Shown one piece after another: positions 57,691 through 64,000 of a stretch of 64,000 nucleotides of DNA (positions within the stretch are counted from its first letter, which is position 1; each line of letters starts with the position of its first letter). The translations under genes were made by a program, and so were the position numbers. Under the pieces are notes generated by a model. That model had not been told where the DNA came from. It saw only the letters and a list, made by a program, of their open reading frames with translations, and did no database searches. The DNA is taken from positions 18,654 through 82,653 of IMG/VR virus record IMGVR_UViG_3300022562_001757; one strand, given 5' to 3'. This DNA is from a virus.

Positions 57691-58211
57691 GCTGGCACCA
57701 CCCACTCGCCGTCCTTGAGCACCGCGAGCATGAACTTACCTTCCTCCTCTTTGACGTATAGAATGTGCCCGAGCCACCAAGAGGGGATGTGCTGAAGGAA
57801 GTTCGTAAGATGCTGATACTGTCGCCACACGACTTTTGCAGGTACGCCATGCTGGTTGCGCGCGACGGCCTTGGCGAAGTCAACGTGCACGACGATTAGC
57901 TGCCACGGCACACCATAGGCATCCGCCAGCGCTGCATACGGCGCGACCTCGGTAGACGTGCAGTTGGTGTTGTCCACCCATAGACAGTCGAGGTCCATGT
58001 CGTCGTCCTGTAGGTGCTGAAGATAGGCGCGCAGGCAAGCGGCGTGCGCCTGGGAAAGCTGGCTCGGGTCGAAGGCGTAGACACCGTTCTTGAGAAACCA
58101 CGTGTCAGACGACACCAGAGCCCGTCTCGGCTTGCCCTCCATCGGCTGCTTGGCGAAAGTCGACTTTCCCGATCCCGAGATGCCGGCCATGATATTGACG
58201 TGCTTGCCCAT
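57687..58211 (-). CDS. P-loop kinase, polynucleotide-kinase-like (174 aa)
   Basis: 'MAGISGSGKSTFAKQ' is Walker A near the N-terminus, 'LVSSDTWF' the kinase Asp, and 'LWVDNTNCTSTEVAPYAALA' the D-N-T-N segment found in small nucleic-acid kinases (NEDD4BP2 or Pnk type). It may phosphorylate 5' ends of RNA or DNA, fitting tRNA repair. No ligase or phosphatase domain is fused. A promoter lies 90 bases upstream. Confidence 0.7.
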   Translation of the reverse strand: MGKHVNIMAGISGSGKSTFAKQPMEGKPRRALVSSDTWFLKNGVYAFDPSQLSQAHAACLRAYLQHLQDDDMDLDCLWVDNTNCTSTEVAPYAALADAYGVPWQLIVVHVDFAKAVARNQHGVPAKVVWRQYQHLTNFLQHIPSWWLGHILYVKEEEGKFMLAVLKDGEWVVPA

Positions 58212-58300
58212 CGTTAGTCCTCGTCGGAGCCAAGCGCCCGAAGTTGTTCGTGTAGCTTTTGGCGTGCAGCATGCGCAGCATGCGCACCGCTATCTCAAGA

Positions 58301-58329
58301 CCAATACCCTATCGGTATTGCGCTGTAAA
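58301..58329 (-). promoter_or_regulatory. Weak promoter of the GTAATACC-like class
   Basis: Minus strand: TTTACA, 17 bases beginning GCGCAATACCG, TATTGG. Downstream is the kinase gene. A 16-codon frame (ATG 58345, AGGAAAGG before it) overlaps this element. Otherwise the 156-base gap holds no gene. Confidence 0.55.
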
Positions 58330-58367
58330 TAGTAACGGTAGCCATCGTGCCTTTCCTACAGAGACTT

Positions 58368-59372
58368 TCACGTCTCCACCTTAGGCTTATATTCGCCGAC
58401 CTGCAAGCCCCATTGCCAAGCGAAGGCTTTTTCGAGCGTGGTGATATTTTCGGGAACACGTTCGTGATAAACCTTTTTGCTTCCATCCGATTCTGGTGTG
58501 GAGTTCGTGACTTCCGTCATCACCAGCGGTTCATCGTCGTCGAACTCTGCTCGCAAAAGCCGTCGTGGATTTCCTAGCTGGTCAACGTCAGCGTCGAGAA
58601 CTTCAGCTCCAATATCACGGAGGTATCGTCCAGCGCCGTAGCGTTCCAACATGACACGGCGTACCTCAACGTTTTCTTCGCCGGTGATGCGCTGCGGTGT
58701 GAGGTTTTCCGGATTTTCGATGACGTCTTTCGGAACCCGCACGCCATGCACGGCACACACTCCCCAACCATCAGGATATTGAATCGCTGGCCCGCTAGTG
58801 TTGTGAAGGCGATGTTGTTCGTCACGATGCAGGCAGGTTGGTCGTTCTGACAAAATTACTGTGTTTTTGAAAGGCCACCACCAACCACTGCTCGATGCAA
58901 CTTCGAGTTGTGGACCTGCGTCTGCGTCTGTCTTCAGACCGAAAATATCCTTAATGGCTTGGTAATACCCTAGCCAGTACAGGTCATGCGGGCCATAACA
59001 AATAGGTTGACCCCTAAGCTGGCCCCCAAGCTGTTCCCAAAGCTGTTCCATAAGCTGGCGCCCAAGCTGGTCCCCGAGCTGATTCCAAAGCTGGTCCCAA
59101 AACTGTCCCCCAAGCTGGTTCTTAAGCTGGCTCCAAAGCTGCTTTCTACGATGACCCCCAAGCGTGCGCCCATGCTGGCTCGCCATCAAGACGCCTTCAT
59201 GCGGACTTTGCACCCAAAGGATTTTCTTCGGTTCAGCAAATCCGCGTTCCCGGTAGGCTGCCCTGACTCCAGCTTCAGCACGCTGGCGATCCGCGGGTAC
59301 CGTCAGCAAGCCAAGCTGGAGGTATTTTTCACGCTCCTCGGCAAACCGTTGCCATTGCTCTGGGGTGATCAT
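58368..59372 (-). CDS. DUF6745-like QL-repeat protein, paralogue 2 (334 aa)
   Basis: Same layout as the 29.8 kb gene: N-terminus with 'ITPEQWQRFAEEREKYL', an 11-unit QL repeat near residues 85-130, then the conserved C-domain ('EVASSSGWWWPFKN', 'HRDEQHRLHN', 'PAIQYPDGWG', 'GEENVEVRRVMLERYG'). ATG 59372 overlaps the paralogue 3 stop (ATGA). Function unknown; adjacent to its closest relative, so produced by tandem duplication. Confidence 0.75.
   Translation of the reverse strand: MITPEQWQRFAEEREKYLQLGLLTVPADRQRAEAGVRAAYRERGFAEPKKILWVQSPHEGVLMASQHGRTLGGHRRKQLWSQLKNQLGGQFWDQLWNQLGDQLGRQLMEQLWEQLGGQLRGQPICYGPHDLYWLGYYQAIKDIFGLKTDADAGPQLEVASSSGWWWPFKNTVILSERPTCLHRDEQHRLHNTSGPAIQYPDGWGVCAVHGVRVPKDVIENPENLTPQRITGEENVEVRRVMLERYGAGRYLRDIGAEVLDADVDQLGNPRRLLRAEFDDDEPLVMTEVTNSTPESDGSKKVYHERVPENITTLEKAFAWQWGLQVGEYKPKVET
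59014..59160 (-). repeat. 12-bp QL repeat tract, paralogue 2
   Basis: About 11 copies of a 12-base unit (AAGCTGGNNCCN on the plus strand), more diverged than the other tracts; codes for QL-x-x units. Confidence 0.85.
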
Positions 59373-60427
59373 GTCTCCACCTTAGGCTTATATTCGCCAA
59401 CGTTCAAACCCCATTGCCAGGCAAAGGCTTCTTCGAGCGTGGTGATGTTGCCGGGAATGCGTTCGTGATAAATCTTTTGACTTCCATCGAGTTCTGGTGT
59501 GGAGTTTACCACTTCCGTCATCACCAGCGGCTCGTCATTAGGAAACGCTGCTCGCAAAAGCCGTCGTGGATTTCCTAACGGATCTACGTCAGCATCGAGA
59601 ACTTCAGCTCCAATGTCACGGAGGTATCGTCCAGCGCCGTAGCGCTCCAGCATGATGCGGCGTACTTCAACGTTTTCTTCGCCGGTAATGCGCTGCGGTG
59701 TGATGCTTTCCGGATTTTCGATGACGTCTTTCGGAACCCGAACACCGTGGATATACCACACACTCCAACCATCAGGATATTGAATCGCTGGACCTTCGGG
59801 ATTGTGCAGACGGTGTTGGTCGTCACGATGTAGGCACACCGGACGCTCCGAAAGAATCACAGTGTATTCAAACGGCCACCACCAACCGCTGCTCGACGCA
59901 ACTTCGAGTTGTGGACCTGCGTCCACATCTGTCTTCAGACCGAAAACATCCTTAATGGCTTGGTAATGCCCTAGCCAGTACAGGTCATGCGGACCACAGC
60001 AAGGGAGCTGGTCCCTAAGCTGGACCCCAAGCTGTTCCCAAAGCTGGACCCCAAGCTGGTCCCTAAGCTGGTCCCTAAGCTGGTCCCTAAGCTGTTCCCA
60101 AAGCTGGACAAGCTGTTCCCCAATCTGTTCCCAAAGCTGGACCCCAAGCTGGACCCTAAGCTGGCCCCCAAGCTGTTCCCAAAGCTGGCTTCTAAGCTGG
60201 CCCTCAAGCGTGTTCCCATGCTGTTTGGCCATCAAGGCGCCTTCATGCGGACTTTGCACCCAAAGTATTTCCTGCGGTTCCGGAAGACCTCGTTCCCGGT
60301 AGGCTGCCCTGACTCCAGCTTCAGCACGCTGGCGATTCGCTGGTCCTGTCTGCAAGCCAAGCTGGAGGTATTTTTCACATTCCTCTTGGAGTCGCTGCCA
60401 TTGCTCTGGGGTAATTTCAGTGATCAT
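59369..60427 (-). CDS. DUF6745-like QL-repeat protein, paralogue 3 (352 aa)
   Basis: N-terminus 'MITEITPEQWQRLQEECEKY' is almost identical to the chimeric plus-strand gene at 24.5 kb; a 17-unit QL repeat follows (one three-residue unit), then the same C-domain. AAGGCATCAGC lies before the ATG. Close similarity over the conserved domain to paralogue 2 implies recent duplication. Confidence 0.75.
   Translation of the reverse strand: MITEITPEQWQRLQEECEKYLQLGLQTGPANRQRAEAGVRAAYRERGLPEPQEILWVQSPHEGALMAKQHGNTLEGQLRSQLWEQLGGQLRVQLGVQLWEQIGEQLVQLWEQLRDQLRDQLRDQLGVQLWEQLGVQLRDQLPCCGPHDLYWLGHYQAIKDVFGLKTDVDAGPQLEVASSSGWWWPFEYTVILSERPVCLHRDDQHRLHNPEGPAIQYPDGWSVWYIHGVRVPKDVIENPESITPQRITGEENVEVRRIMLERYGAGRYLRDIGAEVLDADVDPLGNPRRLLRAAFPNDEPLVMTEVVNSTPELDGSQKIYHERIPGNITTLEEAFAWQWGLNVGEYKPKVET
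60006..60204 (-). repeat. 12-bp QL repeat tract, paralogue 3
   Basis: About 17 copies of AAGCTG(G/T)(A/T)CCC(A/T/C)-type units in frame; several neighbours are identical, pointing to slippage. Confidence 0.85.
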
Positions 60428-60455
60428 GCTGATGCCTTGATGTACTCACGTGCTC

Positions 60456-60983
60456 CTACTCCTTGTACTTCGCTTTGTGCTCGAAGTACACGCGCAGAAT
60501 CTGTTCTGCACACTCGGGCGATACGAGCATCTCCGGAATACGCACATTCCGCTCCGAGTAAGGAAGGGCACACGGACGTGGCCAAGGCTGGTCCAGATTG
60601 AAGACGGTGGCGTTAACGCTGTCCGACAAAGCCCGCGCCTTTTTGTGCACCTCCTCTTTCCGTGCCTTGTCCTTCACAGCGTATTCTGCGTTAACGATTG
60701 CCTTGGCTACCGCCTTGCGAATTTTGGACTCGATGCTTTTCTCATCGAAACTGCCATCAGCTCTAGACCGCAGAGTGTTAGTCCGACCGCTGAAGCCGAT
60801 GCGGTATTTCAAGTTACGAATGCGCTGCGTCCCGCGCTGCGCCTTGCTCTCGCTGTAGATGTACACGTCCATGCCATCGAGCCTGAGAACGTCACACCAC
60901 GATGACGTTTTGGTGGAGCGCTCGAACCCGTGCTGGAGTAGATAGTTGATTACCTGCTGCGTTTGCTCGTGTGGCGTCATCAT
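60456..60983 (-). CDS. Uncharacterised protein, paralogue of the 56.0 kb gene (175 aa)
   Basis: 'TQQVINYLLQHGFERS', 'SGRTNTLRSRADGSFD' and 'ESKIRKAVAKA' parallel the 104-residue gene, after which a 70-residue C-terminal extension follows. ATG pair at 60983/60980, no clear ribosome site, and TAGAAT just upstream may make it nearly leaderless. Function unknown. Confidence 0.6.
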   Translation of the reverse strand: MMTPHEQTQQVINYLLQHGFERSTKTSSWCDVLRLDGMDVYIYSESKAQRGTQRIRNLKYRIGFSGRTNTLRSRADGSFDEKSIESKIRKAVAKAIVNAEYAVKDKARKEEVHKKARALSDSVNATVFNLDQPWPRPCALPYSERNVRIPEMLVSPECAEQILRVYFEHKAKYKE

Positions 60984-61041
60984 AATAATTCTACCATTCT
61001 ACATATATGCCATGGCACAGCGGTAGCTAGCTGGTGTCCTA

Positions 61042-61203
61042 TTATCCTTGGCAGGCCAACCAGAGCTGGAACTGCTCCTCCCAGTCCTCCGGCAGCATGT
61101 TGTCTGGAAAATTAGCGTAGTCGTGCTCCTGCTGTTGCTTCCAGTAGGAGCGGAAATTCTCCAGATCCTGTTGGTGCTCGCAGAACCATTCGTCGAACGT
61201 CAT
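61042..61203 (-). CDS. Small acidic protein (53 aa)
   Basis: ATG 61203 overlaps the previous stop (ATGA). MTFDEWFCEHQQDLENFRS, Trp/Glu/Gln-rich, helical. A real coupled gene by its tight junction. Function unknown. Confidence 0.65.
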   Translation of the reverse strand: MTFDEWFCEHQQDLENFRSYWKQQQEHDYANFPDNMLPEDWEEQFQLWLACQG

Positions 61204-61973
61204 CTGGGGCTGCTTCCTTCAAGGGTGTAGCTTATGTATCCGTCCTTTTCAACATCCCACGCTAGCGTACTCTCAACGCGCAGTCCACGGCTTTGCGCTT
61301 CGTTCTGAAAGCGCTGCCACCAGCTAGGGTTGAAGTGATACGCGAGCAACTCTACGTACCTCTCTGTCAACGTCGGAAGCCACATGCCGGAGTGCTCGAC
61401 ACGCAGTAGTCTGCCATCGGCCATCACGGTTCCAGTAGGGTACCCGTAAGCCGGGTGTCGTGTTGGAACGCCAGCAAGCTGGTCAACAAATGCCGTCACA
61501 TTGTCAAACAGAAAGAGGCGTGCCACAGCCCACACTTGATCTGGGTAGCCTGGAGACACAAGGCTCTGCGCTAGTTCATCTTCGGATTTGTCTGTCGCTC
61601 CGTTTCTGATAATGCAGATCAGCTGCTGTACTTCGGGTCGGCAGACGAACCACTTGTCGAAACGCAGCCCGCGGTCGGTGGCCTTCACAATGCCACACAG
61701 TAGGTCACCAGACTTGGGAGGCACCCATCCGCCATAATGGTTTCCCCACGTACCGAAGTCCAGCGTCAGACTGATGTCGAAGTCCAACCTGCAAAAGTCG
61801 TTGCGCTGGAAGTAGATCGAGGAGAGGCCATTTTTGGCGAAGCCGTAGTAGCTATGCCACTTGTCAGGCTCATCCGCGAATTTGCGCATCCTGTTTTCGT
61901 CCTTGGTGACCACTTTGTCCACCTTGGCGAAGGTCAGGTCTTTCCACAACTCTTGGAGCTTTTTGATGGCCAT
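61200..61973 (-). CDS. Uncharacterised protein (257 aa)
   Basis: MAIKKLQELWKDLTFAKVD start after GGAGGCATC; alpha/beta with 'DDFCRLDFDISL'-like strands and 'LLAYHFNPSWWQRF'. No motif recognised. First gene of an operon after a terminator-promoter pair. Confidence 0.6.
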   Translation of the reverse strand: MAIKKLQELWKDLTFAKVDKVVTKDENRMRKFADEPDKWHSYYGFAKNGLSSIYFQRNDFCRLDFDISLTLDFGTWGNHYGGWVPPKSGDLLCGIVKATDRGLRFDKWFVCRPEVQQLICIIRNGATDKSEDELAQSLVSPGYPDQVWAVARLFLFDNVTAFVDQLAGVPTRHPAYGYPTGTVMADGRLLRVEHSGMWLPTLTERYVELLAYHFNPSWWQRFQNEAQSRGLRVESTLAWDVEKDGYISYTLEGSSPR

Positions 61974-61992
61974 GATGCCTCCAGTAGTAGTA

Positions 61993-62021
61993 GATGTACC
62001 AGAGCGGTATCACGATGTCAA
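61993..62021 (-). promoter_or_regulatory. Promoter, GTGATACC variant
   Basis: TTGACA, 17 bases beginning TCGTGATACCG, TACATC; start codon 20 bases further with GGAGG. It lies immediately after the upstream terminator. Confidence 0.75.
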
Positions 62022-62043
62022 TAAAAAGCTGCCGAAGTGGCAG
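62022..62043 (-). terminator. Intrinsic terminator ending the JAMM operon
   Basis: Minus strand: CTGCC-ACTTC-GGCAG, then C and a run of five Ts. The T-run touches the -35 of the next promoter, a compact operon boundary. Confidence 0.8.
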
Positions 62044-62078
62044 AAATGATTTTATCAGAGGGGAGGGATGGAAGGAAA

Positions 62079-62333
62079 CTAGATGCCGAACGGCACCTTC
62101 GGGCGCAGGAAGAGCCGGCTTGGCAGGTCGTCACCCGCGGGGAACCGGTCCACGACGAAATCGGTGAAGTTCACCGCCGCGTCGCCCGCGATGCCCGGGA
62201 TGCCGCCGTTGCGCACGGCCTCAGCCGCCCACGTCTTGATGTCGCTGTCGGTGGCGTCGAAAAACACCGGATCCGGCAGCGTGCCGTTCTGGCCGTTCCA
62301 CGTGATGTTCAGGGTTGCCTCATGCATCTCCAT
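62079..62333 (-). CDS. Small conserved protein next to JAMM peptidase; ubiquitin-like candidate (84 aa)
   Basis: 'ATLNITWNGQNGTLPDPV' start, 'DIKTWAAEAVRNGGIPGI', 'NFTDFVVDRFPAGD', then 'LFLRPKVPFGI'. The length, the beta-alpha-beta pattern and the place directly after a JAMM peptidase match small ubiquitin-like proteins of prokaryotic conjugation systems. No terminal Gly-Gly is seen, so conjugation would need processing or does not occur. Starts at M1 or the second M (62327). Confidence 0.55.
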   Translation of the reverse strand: MEMHEATLNITWNGQNGTLPDPVFFDATDSDIKTWAAEAVRNGGIPGIAGDAAVNFTDFVVDRFPAGDDLPSRLFLRPKVPFGI

Positions 62334-62745
62334 GACTTTCCTCCTTGTAGGACTGCTTGCGCAGCTCGTTAATCCATGATTCGTACCACTCGCGAAAACA
62401 CAGCTCTACTTTGTAGTCTAGGCGTCCAGGGCCTTCCCAAGTCGCCACGACGACATTGGTTTGACTCACGATGTACCACCAAATTCGACGACCAAGTGCG
62501 GCCTCAACGGCGGCGAACGTTGTAAGGTCCGTCGTTGACGGTGCTGGAATGCCGACTCCAGGATGCGTGTGCGCAAATCCAAGAAGAAGCGCATCTCGGT
62601 TCTCCCATATCGCATCCCACAGCGTTCTGCTATCCCCAATGTGCACACTGCTACGATCGTTCGGCAGATGCCAATACAAAGCGCCTTCTGCGTCCACCAA
62701 TACTCCAGTTTCGATCATCGGTTCACCTAGTGAATGAGAAGGCAT
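62320..62745 (-). CDS. JAMM/MPN+ metallopeptidase (141 aa)
   Basis: 'GFAHTHPGVGIPAPSTTDLTTF' region: H-x-H-P followed by S-x(2)-D, the JAMM zinc site, near residues 56-72, with 'LYWHLPNDRSSVHIGD' before it. ATG 62745 (MPSHSLGEPMIETG) is chosen since the longer start would overlap the upstream gene. JAMM enzymes cleave isopeptide or ubiquitin-like fusions; in phages they also occur in tails. The stop overlaps the small Ubl-candidate gene. Confidence 0.8.
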   Translation of the reverse strand: MPSHSLGEPMIETGVLVDAEGALYWHLPNDRSSVHIGDSRTLWDAIWENRDALLLGFAHTHPGVGIPAPSTTDLTTFAAVEAALGRRIWWYIVSQTNVVVATWEGPGRLDYKVELCFREWYESWINELRKQSYKEESHGDA

Positions 62746-62758
62746 GTCTTGCAGATTA

Positions 62759-63685
62759 TCATCCTCTCCTCCATACGACCAAGCGATCGGTGCGTTGCGC
62801 TTCAAGCACCACCGCCGGCAGATTTTCCAAGCTTAGCCAGGTATCGCCGCGCACACCCGTTCGCTCGTTGGTCAGGCAGATGCCGCTGTCCACCAAACGC
62901 AGATTTGTATCACAAGTGCACTCCAGGCGCATGCCGTTGACCCGGTAGCGCACAATCCACTCCCCAGCTTGAGGGCTTGCACGATGGTCGAGGTACTCAG
63001 CCCCACCCACCTGAAGCGCCGCACGAGCTGCCTCAGCAAAGTCTGTCCGTGCCATGGCCCGTCGGCCCTCGCCGTCACCAACACGGGCTCTGAACGCCTC
63101 TCGTGCCGCCTCACGGGCACGTCGGGCTTCCTCTTCCTGCCGCCGACGCTCCAAGGCCGCTCGACGCTCTTCAGCCTGCGCTCGTTGGTAAGATGCAATA
63201 CGAAAGGCAACCTCCAAGGCCGGCGTTACCTCCGGGATAGCTGCTAGTGACTCTCGGCGCTCCAGGTAGGCGTCCTGTACGGCGTCCTCGGGCCCGAGAG
63301 GAAAGTCCTCGGTGATGAAGTGCAGCGGCCCATCGAGGGCCACACGGCCAGCCTGAATGCGCACAAAGCGGTCCAGCGGTGGCACACCGAAGACGTGTTC
63401 GCTCGACTCTGCCAGCTGCGTCGTGTTCCCTGTAGCGTCATCAGGGATGAGGCGGTCACCGACCAAGTAGCCCTTGACGGTGTGACGCAGCACCGACTCG
63501 TCGAGTTCACCGGCTGAATCGAGTTCTACATTACGCCCCTGCGCGACCCAACAGTACCAGCCGTGTTCCGCTGGAAGGTCGCCGCGGATGCGGTAACGCC
63601 GGTCTGGAGCCAACAGCTGCCGGCCACCCGTCCATGGTAGGACGATGGCGTCATCGGGCTGTTGTAGAAGATCACGCCAGCTCAT
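62759..63685 (-). CDS. Uncharacterised partner of the JAMM gene, with coiled coil (308 aa)
   Basis: MSWRDLLQQPDDAIVLPWTG start; alpha/beta N-domain with 'HGWYCWVAQGRNVEL', then a highly charged Arg/Glu/Ala coiled coil (about residues 165-210), then a C-terminal beta domain with CTC (EC-TCD). It precedes the JAMM and Ubl-candidate genes in one operon. An accessory or substrate-recognition role is inferred. Confidence 0.6.
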   Translation of the reverse strand: MSWRDLLQQPDDAIVLPWTGGRQLLAPDRRYRIRGDLPAEHGWYCWVAQGRNVELDSAGELDESVLRHTVKGYLVGDRLIPDDATGNTTQLAESSEHVFGVPPLDRFVRIQAGRVALDGPLHFITEDFPLGPEDAVQDAYLERRESLAAIPEVTPALEVAFRIASYQRAQAEERRAALERRRQEEEARRAREAAREAFRARVGDGEGRRAMARTDFAEAARAALQVGGAEYLDHRASPQAGEWIVRYRVNGMRLECTCDTNLRLVDSGICLTNERTGVRGDTWLSLENLPAVVLEAQRTDRLVVWRRG

Positions 63686-63859
63686 CGTGCTCTATACGAA
63701 TCAGCAAGTCCGCATCGTCCAGCGGACAGTCTGCGCAACGAAAACGAGGGGAATTAAGCATGTCGCGTATTGGAATTACGTTTCCTGTTACGCGGCAGGT
63801 GGGCTCGTCGTCGCCAGGCTACTGCACCCAGTGATGGTCCACACGTTGGGCTTACTCAT
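63672..63859 (-). pseudogene. Zinc-ribbon protein broken by a one-base deletion
   Basis: ATG 63859 reads MSKPNVWTITGCSS and then stops after 23 codons. The expected continuation 'PGDDEPTCRVTGNVIPIRDM', then 'RCADCPLDDADLLIRIEHDE' is in the -1 frame to TGA at 63672. C-x(n)-C, C-x-x-C suggest a zinc ribbon. Adding one base near 63820 restores about 62 residues. Real mutation, sequencing error or -1 shift remain open. Confidence 0.6.
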
Positions 63860-64000
63860 CTGCGTCCTCCAAGCGGGCGCTGCGCAAACGCTGACGAGTG
63901 CGCCGCCGGCTGATGCGAGACACGGTTACCTTGGCACGCGATCCCAAGTCGTTGCAGCAGTAGCAGTGCATGCCACCGATGCCGAAGCGATGCGCATCGT
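63852..64000 (-). CDS. C-terminal part of a basic zinc protein (partial)
   Basis: The frame runs from the window edge to TAA 63852: 'HCYCCNDLGSRAKVTVSRI' then an Arg-rich end (RRRTRQRLRSARLEDADE). The clustered cysteines suggest metal binding, the tail nucleic-acid binding. The stop overlaps the next ATG. Confidence 0.55.
   Translation of the reverse strand, partial: DAHRFGIGGMHCYCCNDLGSRAKVTVSRISRRRTRQRLRSARLEDADE

Noticed and set aside
58105-58287. 60-residue minus frame upstream of the kinase
   Set aside because: It overlaps the kinase gene in another frame and contains a GCATGCTGC repeat; no support beyond being open.
59014-60204. Short tandem repeats considered as CRISPR
   Set aside because: Units are 12 bp without spacers and lie inside open reading frames coding for QL-x-x.

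Overview
The window is part of a large contractile-tailed (myovirus-type) bacteriophage genome, probably of jumbo size judging by its very large tail and baseplate proteins. It reads as one virus: sheath, tube, tape measure, baseplate hub, spike, wedge and gpJ-like genes lie in order on the minus strand. Almost all genes are on the minus strand, so transcription runs from high to low coordinates. The exceptions are a five-gene plus-strand cluster (24.5-26.3 kb) and one small helix-turn-helix gene (46.8 kb). The host cannot be named. Genes resembling DUF6745 and DUF7873 proteins, leaderless-type promoters, a peptidoglycan peptidase and a CE4 deacetylase suggest a soil-type bacterium (actinobacteria, Chloroflexi or Planctomycetes), but this is inference.

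Layout. 0-24.4 kb: baseplate and tail-tip module (two adhesin or structural giants including a kelch-propeller protein, gpI-like, gpJ-like, gp25/W-like, spike, and a 1,885-residue hub with an M23 peptidase). 24.4-33.1 kb: an accessory island inserted between hub and tape measure (thymidylate kinase, small zinc proteins, a DUF6745-like repeat protein, a secreted polysaccharide deacetylase, an HNH nuclease, tiny membrane proteins). 33.1-46.1 kb: tape measure, a G/GT-type chaperone pair with a CCCTTTA slippery site, tube, sheath, connectors, and a membrane protein with HExxH. 46.1-64 kb: regulatory and nucleic-acid or translation genes: a TGTACCCC operator cluster, tRNA and tRNA-like genes (two apparently circularly permuted), peptidyl-tRNA hydrolase, peptide deformylase, exonucleases, an intein-split TOPRIM protein, an RNA-kinase-like P-loop protein, two more DUF6745-like paralogues, and a JAMM peptidase next to a small ubiquitin-like candidate.

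How it works together. Many genes overlap by ATGA or TGATG, so translation is probably coupled along polycistrons. Promoters follow a shared pattern: TTGACA, a spacer often carrying GTAATACC, then a TATNNT-like -10. In three of them the ATG starts exactly six bases after the -10, which predicts leaderless mRNAs. Several accessory genes are split by single-base frame changes, while the tail genes are intact. The strongest candidates for something undescribed are the permuted and odd tRNA-like cluster, the leaderless promoter class, the phage-borne Ubl/JAMM genes, and the shuffling QL-repeat family.
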